Part shown: one piece after another, positions 57,505 through 64,000 of the stretch
Numbering within the stretch: the first letter of the stretch is position 1
How the letters are laid out: every line of letters begins with the position of its first letter
Assembly: GCA_964517465.1 (NCBI GenBank)
Contig: CAZFEK010000021.1
Location: forward strand, 6,946-70,945
Source of the DNA: JACPUX01 sp964517465
GTDB lineage: Bacteria > Pseudomonadota > Gammaproteobacteria > Burkholderiales > Casimicrobiaceae
Direction: 5' to 3'
Length of the DNA stretch: 64,000 nucleotides
Notes under the pieces: model-generated
The model's database searches: none
Seen by the model: the letters and a program-made list of their open reading frames with translations, nothing else
What the model was told of the DNA's origin: nothing
Made by a program: the position numbers and the translations under genes

Positions 57505-59133
57505 ATGGGCAGCAGTTCCGCAGCGGCGGCGATCGACCGCGAGTATCAGCTGGCACACAATCTCACGCGCGAGCATGGCCGCGTTTTTCTTTCCGGGACG
57601 CAGGCGCTGGTCCGCCTATTGCTGGAGCAGCGCCGCCTCGACCGTGCTTGGGGCTGGAATACCGCGGGTTTCGTCAGCGGCTATCGCGGTTCCCCCTTGG
57701 GCGGGGTAGACCAGGCGCTTTGGAGCGCTCAAGACTTGCTCGATGCCCACGATGTGCGTTTTTTGCCCGCCATCAACGAGGAGTTGGCCGCCACGGCGGT
57801 AGTGGGCGCGCAACGCGCCGGAGTCGATCCGCGCCGCACCGTCGAAGGCGTGTTCGCGCTGTGGTACGGCAAGGGGCCGGGTGTGGATCGCGCGGCCGAT
57901 GCCATTCATCACGGCAATGCCTTTGGCTCCTCGCCCAAGGGCGGTGTTCTGGTGGTGGCGGGCGACGACCACGGTTGCGTTTCGTCCTCCATGCCCCATC
58001 AGAGCGAGGGTGTTCTTCAGGCCTGGAGCATGCCAGTGCTCAATCCGTCCAGCGTGGCCGAACTCTTGGAGTTTGGACTTTATGGCTGGGCGCTGTCGCG
58101 GTTTTCGGGTGCTTGGGTGGGTCTCAAAGCGATTTCGGAAACGGTGGAAAGCGGTGCCACCGTGGACCTGGACACCCTGCGGCGCGATTGGCGTGATCCC
58201 GAGGGTTTTATCGCGCCGGAAGGCGGTTTGCACATTCGCATGTCGGATTTGCCCGGCCAGGCTTTCGAAACGCGACTTGCGGCCAAACTCGATGCGGTGC
58301 GCGCTTTCGCCAAAAAGAACAGCATCGATCGCCTGCTCTTGCCCGCGCCGCAGGCGGACTTGGGCATCATCACCTGCGGCAAGGGTCATCTCGATCTCAT
58401 GGAAGTTCTGCGCCGCTTGGGTCTGTCGCTCGCCGAGCTCGAAGCCGCCGGCGTTCGACTCTACAAGATCGGACTCACTTACCCTATCGAGTCCACGCGC
58501 CTTGCGGCGTTCGCCCAAGGCCTCAAGGAGATTCTGGTGGTCGAGGAAAAGGCCCCGATACTCGAAACCCAGATCAAGGACCTGCTGTTCAACTGGCCGA
58601 GCGAGATTCGACCGCGAGTCATCGGCAAGCTCGATGGCCAAGGTCGGCCGATGATCAATACCCTGGGCGAGTTGCGGCCCTCGCGCATCATGCCGGCATT
58701 TGCCCAGTGGCTGGCCGCGACCAAACCCGCGCTTGACCGGCGCCACTTGGTGGCCGATTTCACCGCGCCAGCCGTCTTGTCGAATGTGGGCGACAAAGTG
58801 CGGCGCATGCCTTACTTCTGTTCCGGTTGCCCGCACAACAGCTCGACACGGGTGCCCGAAGGCTCGCGTGCGCTGCCCGGCATAGGCTGTCACTACATGG
58901 CGACTTGGATGAACCGCGAAACCTCGGGCATGACCCAGATGGGCGGGGAGGGCGTCGACTGGGTGGGGCAAGCGATGTTCTCGAGCTGTGGGCACGTTTT
59001 TCAGAACCTTGGTGATGGCACGTATTCGCATTCGGGATTGCTGGCGATCCGTCAGGCCATCGCCGCGCATCGGTGGAGCCTACCCCCCGGCCCCCTTCCC
59101 GGGGAAGGGGGTGATCACGGTTCGCTGCGCTCC
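57505..59133 (+). CDS. Indolepyruvate:ferredoxin oxidoreductase, N-terminal part, broken by repeat and gap
   Basis: ATG 57505 follows CAGGAGGAAG. The 526 residues before the repeat are the alpha (pyruvate-binding) and TPP regions of the large fused enzyme: GYRGSPLGGVDQALW, FLPAINEELAATAVVGAQ, GVFALWYGKGPGVDRAADAI, GDDHGCVSSSMPHQSEG, then CSGCPHNSSTRVPEGSRALP and GIGCHYMATWMNRETSGMTQ, ending FQNLGDGTYSHSGLLAIRQA. It would oxidise arylpyruvates to acyl-CoA with ferredoxin. After AIAAHRW the sequence becomes a reversed family B repeat and then the N gap. The gene resumes at GVNITYK on the other side. Confidence 0.88.
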
Positions 59134-59285
59134 NNNNNNNNNNNNNNNNNNNNNNNNNNNNNNNNNNNNNNNNNNNNNNNNNNNNNNNNNNNNNNNNNNN
59201 NNNNNNNNNNNNNNNNNNNNNNNNNNNNNNNNNGCTGCGCTCCGGTTCCTTGGAGCACCCCGCCTTGGGACGGCCCGGCGGCGGG
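59082..59285. repeat. Reversed family B repeat interrupting the oxidoreductase gene, with gap
   Basis: 59082-59133 reads CCCCCCGGCCCCCTTCCC, GGGGAAGGGGGTGATCACGG and TTCGCTGCGCTCC, the reverse complement of the hairpin end of the 4555-4768 units. After the gap, GCTGCGCTCCGGTTCC and CTTGGGACGGCCCGGCGG match the other end of the reversed unit. GCTGCGCTCC is present on both sides of the gap. The insertion sits exactly between coding sequence for ...LLAIRQAIAA and GVNITYK.... Confidence 0.75.
59134..59233. other. Assembly gap of 100 N
   Basis: The run of exactly 100 N is a conventional placeholder for unknown length. It lies in the middle of a family B repeat, which probably stopped the assembler. 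The true length, and so the reading frame across it, is unknown. Confidence 0.99.
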
Positions 59286-61244
59286 GTGAACATTACCTAC
59301 AAGGTTTTATACAACGACGCGGTTGCCATGACCGGCGGCCAGCCCGTGGAAGGGCGGCTTTCGGTGCGTGACATCGCCCGCCAAGTAGAGGCCGAAGGCG
59401 CCAGCCGCGTTGTAGTCGTGAGCGACGAACCGGAGAAATATCGCGGCCAGGACCAGGACTTCCCTGCCGGCACGACCTTTCACCATCGCCGCGAACTCGA
59501 CCGGGTGCAGCGCGAATTGCGCGAAACCGCAGGCGTCACGGTGTTGATTTACGATCAGACTTGCGCGGCGGAAAAACGCCGGCGCAGAAAGCGCGGCGAA
59601 TTTCCCGATCCCGATCGGCGGGTGTTCATCAACGCGCGCGTTTGTGAAGGCTGTGGCGACTGTGCCCGGCAATCCAATTGCCTCTCGGTGCTGCCCCTGG
59701 AAACCGAGTTCGGCCGCAAGCGCATGATCGATCAATCGAGCTGCAACAAGGACTACTCCTGCGTCGAGGGATTCTGCCCGAGCTTCGTTTCGGTGCGCGG
59801 CGTACGCATTCGAAAAGCGGTCGGCGCGGCCTTCGACCCAGCGCGGTTGAAGGAGGCTGCGGCCAGTCTGGAGCCGCCCGCGCTGTGGCGCTGGACCGGC
59901 CCCTTCGACCTGCTGGTGGCCGGCATGGGGGGCACGGGTGTCGTTACCATCGGCGCTTTGGTGACCATGGCCGCCCATCTCGAAGGCAAGCACGCCTCAG
60001 CGCTGGACTTCATGGGCTTCTCGCAAAAGGGCGGCGCGGTCTTGTCGCATGTACGTTTGGCCGACCGAAAGGAATGGCTGAACCAAGCCCGCATCGATAC
60101 CCAACAAGCCGATGCCATTCTTGCTTGCGATCTGGTGGTGGGCGCTTCGACTGAAGCCCTGCAGACGGCGAGCAAGAAACGCACGCAAATCATTACCAGC
60201 ACTTACCAGGCGCCCACGCCCGCGGTTCTGCAGGATCCCGATGCGCAAATCCACCCCGATGCGCTATTGGCCAAAATGCAATTTGCCGTGGCCGAAAATG
60301 CGTTGCGCACTTGCGATGGTCATGCCTTGTCCACTCGGTTTTTGGGCGACGCTATCGGCGCCAATATGGTGATGCTGGGCTATGCCTGGCAAGTGGGCCT
60401 TGTTCCGGTGAGCATCGAGGCTTTGGACCGAGCCATCGAGTTGAATGGCGTGGCCGTCGAAATGAACCGCCAAGCCTTTGCCATCGGCCGCTTGGCGGCG
60501 GCCGCACCGCACGCATTGGCGGGGCTCTTGGGCGAAGCACAAACGCCAGTGCCGCCGCGAGACGAGCGCGCCGCTTTGGACGCGCTGATCGCCTCGCGCG
60601 TTGCCGAGCTCACGGCCTACCAGAACGCCGCTTGGGCGAATCGTTATCGCGCCGCGGTCGAGCGCGTGCGCGAGCGGGAAACCGGGAACGGATCAAGCGG
60701 CCTGCCTCTCACTGAAGCCGTGGCCAGGAATCTCTTCAAGCTCATGGCCTACAAGGACGAATACGAAGTGGCAAGGCTTTTCACGGCGCCAGAATTTGCC
60801 GCAAGCCTCGCCGCCCAGTTCGAGGGCGAGGCGCAGCTCACCTTTCACCTGGCGCCGCCGCTCCTCGCCTTGAAAGATCACGAAGGCCGGCCGCGCAAGC
60901 TCAACTTCGGCCCTTGGATGTTCAGCGTTTTCAAAGTGCTGGCCAAAATGAAGGGGCTGCGTGGCACCTGGCTCGACCCCTTTGGTCACACCGCCGAGCG
61001 CAAGCGCGAGCGTACGCTCATCGCCGAGTACCTCGCGCTCATCGAAACCCTCCTGGCGCATTATTCGGCTGCCAAACTTCCGGTGTTGTTGGAGCTGGCC
61101 AACCTGCCGGAAAAGCTTCGCGGCTACGGACATCTCAAAATGGCTGCGATCGAGGATGCCGAGCGCCGCAAGGCAACCTTGCTCGCCGACTTGGCCGCAA
61201 ACGCTCACGCTTCGAGCCAAGGAGACCTCAAGGCCGCGGCCTAG
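59235..61244 (+). CDS. Indolepyruvate:ferredoxin oxidoreductase, C-terminal part
   Basis: From GVNITYKVLYNDAVAMTGGQ (59286) onward the sequence continues the same enzyme. It has the TPP-domain end, VRDIARQVEAEGASRVVVVSD, a 4Fe-4S cluster segment RVCEGCGDCARQSNCLSV, and the gamma domain VAGMGGTGVVTIGALVTMAA with DFMGFSQKGGAVLSHVRLA. A final helical region runs to the stop at 61244. Total coding length on both sides, about 1,180 residues without the repeat, equals that of intact fused enzymes. The frame before the gap differs from that after it if exactly 100 bases are counted, but the gap length is not real, so the gene may be intact. Confidence 0.88.
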   Translation: MRSGSLEHPALGRPGGGVNITYKVLYNDAVAMTGGQPVEGRLSVRDIARQVEAEGASRVVVVSDEPEKYRGQDQDFPAGTTFHHRRELDRVQRELRETAGVTVLIYDQTCAAEKRRRRKRGEFPDPDRRVFINARVCEGCGDCARQSNCLSVLPLETEFGRKRMIDQSSCNKDYSCVEGFCPSFVSVRGVRIRKAVGAAFDPARLKEAAASLEPPALWRWTGPFDLLVAGMGGTGVVTIGALVTMAAHLEGKHASALDFMGFSQKGGAVLSHVRLADRKEWLNQARIDTQQADAILACDLVVGASTEALQTASKKRTQIITSTYQAPTPAVLQDPDAQIHPDALLAKMQFAVAENALRTCDGHALSTRFLGDAIGANMVMLGYAWQVGLVPVSIEALDRAIELNGVAVEMNRQAFAIGRLAAAAPHALAGLLGEAQTPVPPRDERAALDALIASRVAELTAYQNAAWANRYRAAVERVRERETGNGSSGLPLTEAVARNLFKLMAYKDEYEVARLFTAPEFAASLAAQFEGEAQLTFHLAPPLLALKDHEGRPRKLNFGPWMFSVFKVLAKMKGLRGTWLDPFGHTAERKRERTLIAEYLALIETLLAHYSAAKLPVLLELANLPEKLRGYGHLKMAAIEDAERRKATLLADLAANAHASSQGDLKAAA

Positions 61245-61545
61245 GCCCGAAGCGCCGCGAAGCGCGATCGCCTCCGCCTCGGGAGGGGTTCAGTCCGACC
61301 TCCTTCAATGCCTCGCGGGCACCATAACCAGGATGCAATGGGTGGCCAACAAAAGCGACTCGCGTGCCTTACCATAGGTTCTGGCCGCACGCCGCTTGCC
61401 TTGTCGATGCGCGACTCTTTTGCCCCGTTGCCGCGATAGGGCAGTTCTTTGGGGCGGGTTCCTCGTGCCGGGTTGGGGCTTATCTGCACTTGCCGCGCCC
61501 GGCCTGGGCCTGTTTTTCCTAAACTCCATATCAGCCGAGCTTGCA
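61245..61545. other. 301-bp intergenic region, no gene supported
   Basis: The stretch follows the oxidoreductase stop and leads to the glyoxalase-fold gene. Open frames run through it but lack family features. A CCTCCGCCTCGGGAGG partial palindrome occurs near 61270. No tRNA, REP or terminator with a T-run was recognised. Confidence 0.4.
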
Positions 61546-61941
61546 ATGAGACTGATCGATCATGTGTCAATTACGGTTCGCGACTTGGCGCGCGTCAAGG
61601 CGTTCTACAAGGCCACCATGGCGGCGCTGGGCGCCGTGGTGGCATATGAGCGGGAAGATGCCATCGGTTTTGGCGAGCGCAACCGACCGGACGACGACCT
61701 GCACAGCTACCTCAGCGTCTATCAATCGGCGGCGGCGGTGGCTGATGCGCGACGGCACTGGTGTTTCCGTGCCGACTCGACCGAGGCGGTGCGGCGCTTT
61801 TACGCTTGTGGTCTCGATGCCGGCGGCTCCGACGCCGGCCCGCCGGGCTTGCGCAGCTACCACCCGCAATACTACGCGGCGTTTCTTTTCGATCCCGAAG
61901 GCAACAAGATCGAGGTCGTCTTTCACCACGGCACGGCTTGA
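61546..61941 (+). CDS. VOC-family (glyoxalase/dioxygenase fold) protein
   Basis: The 131-residue protein starts at ATG 61546 (MRLIDHVSITVRDLARVKAF). The fold has metal-site positions His6 in DHVSITV, a middle HWCFRADS strand with the second His, and the terminal FDPEGNKIEVVFHH with Glu. Members such as glyoxalase I and extradiol dioxygenases use these residues to bind a divalent metal. The substrate is unknown; single-domain VOC proteins of this length act as dimers. It converges with the sulfide dehydrogenase gene. Confidence 0.85.
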   Translation: MRLIDHVSITVRDLARVKAFYKATMAALGAVVAYEREDAIGFGERNRPDDDLHSYLSVYQSAAAVADARRHWCFRADSTEAVRRFYACGLDAGGSDAGPPGLRSYHPQYYAAFLFDPEGNKIEVVFHHGTA

Positions 61942-61967
61942 GGCGGCATCGCAATGAGGCCGTTACG

Positions 61968-63227
61968 CTAACCCAAAGTGTCCGCCATGATGTTGCTGAA
62001 CCAGGCCATGGCATAGAGGCCCTCGACCGCGCTGGCCGCTGGAGAGAGACCGCCGGCGCCTTTGACCGGCACCATTTGTTTGCTCGCCGGGTCATAGCGA
62101 TGCACGGAGGCGACGTGCATGGCGTCGCGATGGGTGACGAAGCTGTAGCAGGTATTGGCGATGGCCACCTTGCTCACCGGAGCCTGACCGGCGAGGAGTT
62201 GCGCGATGGCGGCGGCGCAGACCTTGCCTTCCTGATTGGCCATGTGCCCTGATTTGGGCATGCCCGGGCTGCCGGCAATCGCGTCGCCGATGACGTGAAT
62301 GTTCTTGGCGGCGGTGGATTCATAACTGAGGAAATCGACGCCGCACCACTTGCCGCCCGCATTGGCGAGCCCGGCGCTGCGCGCGATTTCGCCGGCGAGT
62401 TGCGGCGGAATCAGGTTCCAGAGGTCAGCACGCACTTTTCCATGCACGGCGAAATCCACCACCCCGCCCGCGGCGTTGACTTCAGCGATTTCGGCGTTAG
62501 GAATGTATTCCAGACGGCCGGCGTAATGCTCCTTCCACGCCGCGAGATAGAGATCGCGCTTGGATTGGATTTCTGGGTTGCTGTCGAACAGGAGCAGCTT
62601 GGACTTGGGCTTGTTGCTCTTGAGATAATAGGCGATCAGGCTCGCCCGCTCGTAGGGCCCGGGCGGGCAGCGATAGGGCACCTTGGGCACATGCATGGCG
62701 ATGGTGGCGCCATCGGGCAAGGCATGCAGCCGATTACGCAAGGTGACGGTTTGCGCGCCCGCTTTCCAGGCATGGGGCATATGCTGCTGCGCCTCGGGCG
62801 TTTCCAATCCCCTGAGACCGCGATAATCGAAATCGACACCGGGAGCCAGCACCAAGCGGTCATAGGAAACTCTGCGCCCGCCGGCCAGAACCACTTCGCG
62901 CCTCGGCGGATCGATTGCCAGCGCCGCCTCGCGCAGCCATTGGATGCCGTGGCGGGCGGCGAAATCGGCATAGGGGCGCGAAAGATCCCGCAGGCTCAGC
63001 ATGCCGTGCAGGCTGCGGTTGCTCATCGGGCAGGCGATGAATTCCGCGTTGGGCTCGATGAGCGTGACCCGGACTCGCGGCGCGAACTCGCGCAAATAAC
63101 GAATGGTGGTGGCACCGCCGAAGCCCCCGCCGATGACCACCACCTGCGCTCCGGCCTGGGCTCGGGCGAGTCTGGCCGGAAGCACCGATGAGGCGAGAGC
63201 TGCCTGCAGAAAACGGCGCCGGTTCAT
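61968..63227 (-). CDS. Flavocytochrome c sulfide dehydrogenase, flavoprotein subunit
   Basis: The 419-residue flavoprotein has a Tat-like signal (MNRRRFLQAALASSVLPARL), then VVVIGGGFGGATTIRYLREF for FAD. Cys66 in EFIACPMSN falls at about position 42 of the mature chain, the residue that covalently binds FAD in Allochromatium FccB. Cys187 (VPYRCPPGP) and Cys361 (ANTCYSF) correspond to the redox-active disulfide Cys161/Cys337 when a signal peptide of about 24 residues is subtracted. It oxidises sulfide in the periplasm, passing electrons to cytochrome c. Its ATG overlaps the stop of the cytochrome gene by four bases. Confidence 0.9.
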   Translation of the reverse strand: MNRRRFLQAALASSVLPARLARAQAGAQVVVIGGGFGGATTIRYLREFAPRVRVTLIEPNAEFIACPMSNRSLHGMLSLRDLSRPYADFAARHGIQWLREAALAIDPPRREVVLAGGRRVSYDRLVLAPGVDFDYRGLRGLETPEAQQHMPHAWKAGAQTVTLRNRLHALPDGATIAMHVPKVPYRCPPGPYERASLIAYYLKSNKPKSKLLLFDSNPEIQSKRDLYLAAWKEHYAGRLEYIPNAEIAEVNAAGGVVDFAVHGKVRADLWNLIPPQLAGEIARSAGLANAGGKWCGVDFLSYESTAAKNIHVIGDAIAGSPGMPKSGHMANQEGKVCAAAIAQLLAGQAPVSKVAIANTCYSFVTHRDAMHVASVHRYDPASKQMVPVKGAGGLSPAASAVEGLYAMAWFSNIMADTLG

Positions 63228-63565
63228 TTGGCCCCTGCTTTCAATTGTGAGAAATGTTGGGCGAGGTGTTTGAGTTCTTCGTCGGAATATCCTTTGGCAT
63301 GCTGCTGCATCACCGTGGCGGGAATTTGTCCGCTCTTGAAACCCAGTAGCTTGGTGCTGAGCGCATCGGCAGTTTGCCCGGCCAAAGGCAGGCCGACGCC
63401 GGTGGAGCGGCCATCGTGACCATGGCAGGAGGCGCAGCTGGCGGCCATCAGACGGATTTCCATTTCCGCCGACTGGCCCCAGACCGTGGCAGCGGGCACC
63501 AGTGCCAGCGCGGCAGCCGCTGCCCTGGCCCATTTGCCGGAAAACTTGCGATCGCGCGCCTGCAT
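63224..63565 (-). CDS. Monohaem cytochrome c subunit of sulfide dehydrogenase
   Basis: The 113-residue protein starts at ATG 63565 and has a signal peptide (ARAAAAALALVPAATVWG). One haem motif, CASCH in MAASCASCHGHDGRST, is present. A probable Met ligand lies in IPATVMQQHAKGYSDEEL. The fold is that of class I cytochromes c such as c553. It precedes the flavoprotein gene with an ATGA overlap, so it is its electron-accepting partner. Only one haem is present, where the Allochromatium FccA subunit has two. Confidence 0.85.
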   Translation of the reverse strand: MQARDRKFSGKWARAAAAALALVPAATVWGQSAEMEIRLMAASCASCHGHDGRSTGVGLPLAGQTADALSTKLLGFKSGQIPATVMQQHAKGYSDEELKHLAQHFSQLKAGAK

Positions 63566-63710
63566 GTAGTGGTCTCCAGATGTTGAGTGGCGCCTCCTCG
63601 GTTTTCGATGCTTGAGGCGATGGGGCAAGCTACGCCATTGGCATAGCATCGTCGATTACTCCAAAGGCGTATCGGGCGGCAGGAAATTGCTCGATTGCCC
63701 GGGTCCGCGG

Positions 63711-64000
63711 CCAAGGCAAAGTCCCCGCTGACGCCGGGCGAAACTCGGCGCCTTCGCTACGCCGTTTCCTTGGCGTGGCCGCTCCGGCGCCGCCCGGCGA
63801 AGCGTCCGGGCCAAGGCAAAGTCCCCGCTGACGCCGGGCGAAACTCGGCGCCTTCGCTACGCCGTTTCCTTGGCGTGGCCGCTCCGGCGCCGCCCGGCGA
63901 AGCGTCCGGGCCAAGGCAAAGTCCCCGCTGACGCCGGGCGAAACTCGGCGCCTTCGCTACGCCGTTTCCTTGGCGTGGCCGCTCCGGCGCCGCCCGGCGA
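63711..64000. repeat. Tandem array of a 100-bp repeat (family C), runs off the window
   Basis: CCAAGGCAAAGTCCCCGCTG recurs at 63711, 63811 and 63911, a period of exactly 100 bases with near-perfect identity. The third copy is cut by the window end, so more copies may follow. Each unit contains CGCCGGGCG and its complement CGCCCGGCG about 50 bases apart, enclosing GGCGCCTTCGCTACGCC. The unit could fold into one long hairpin. One further copy lies at 51431-51540. Confidence 0.92.

Noticed and set aside
63695..63931. Small open frame within the 100-bp tandem array
   Set aside because: It arises from the repeat, changes frame with each copy and has no ribosome binding site.
63711..64000. Possible CRISPR array
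   Set aside because: The units are directly adjacent and identical along their full 100 bases, with no unique spacers and no cas genes.

Overview
The window is 64 kb of high-GC DNA carrying ordinary bacterial chromosomal genes. It most resembles a betaproteobacterium of the Rhodocyclales/Burkholderiales/Nitrosomonadales type. The evidence is a RegB/RegA-type redox two-component pair, a pyk-fba pair, a nadA-nadC-nadB cluster, a fused indolepyruvate:ferredoxin oxidoreductase, a flavocytochrome c sulfide dehydrogenase and many GTG/TTG starts. One 100-N scaffold gap lies at 59134-59233, so this is a draft assembly. No phage, plasmid, IS transposase or CRISPR array was seen. What stands out instead is a high load of short palindromic repeats of at least four families. 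Some are inserted inside or tightly against genes.

Layout. 1-5.7 kb: a plus-strand block with an OmpA-domain protein (cut by the window edge), a coiled-coil membrane protein, a TelA-family protein and a three-gene ABC importer of the urea/nitrate/taurine type. A doubled 111-bp repeat separates its permease and ATPase genes. 5.9-7.8 kb: a papain-like protease and a membrane protein. 7.8-10 kb (minus): tRNA-Gly, tRNA-Cys and regBA. 10.4-13.2 kb (minus): a secreted protein with a C-terminal DUF5648-like domain, and aspartate aminotransferase. 13.4-21.4 kb (plus): an accessory block. It holds a radical SAM/SPASM enzyme, a 125-residue peptide with a VYGPPP motif and an SbnI/ParB-like protein, which together look like a RiPP-type cluster. 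It continues with VapBC, an AraC regulator, a tautomerase, an SGNH hydrolase and a second DUF5648-like protein.

21.4-33.3 kb: uvrB, a SEC-C/TPR protein, several small minus-strand genes, a CNT nucleoside transporter, a trypsin-like protease, an FHA membrane protein and a small cytochrome c. 33.3-47.5 kb: an S9 peptidase carrying an in-frame repeat insertion, a DMT exporter, a DUF3617 protein, pyk, fba, nadA-nadC-nadB (de novo NAD synthesis), an MFS transporter, a TauE/SafE exporter and a universal stress protein. 47.7-57.3 kb: a fused hydantoinase/5-oxoprolinase, a chemoreceptor, a CopD-like protein, ComEC and an Lrp-type regulator. 57.5-61.2 kb: the indolepyruvate oxidoreductase gene, interrupted by a repeat and the gap. 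61.5-64 kb: a glyoxalase-fold protein, a sulfide dehydrogenase flavoprotein with a small cytochrome c, and a 100-bp tandem repeat running off the window end.

The best candidate for an undescribed system is the radical SAM / VYGPPP peptide / SbnI-like triad at 13.4-15.8 kb. The second most notable theme is the structured repeats that have entered coding sequence (S9 peptidase, indolepyruvate oxidoreductase) or appear to supply a ribosome binding site (ABC ATPase).
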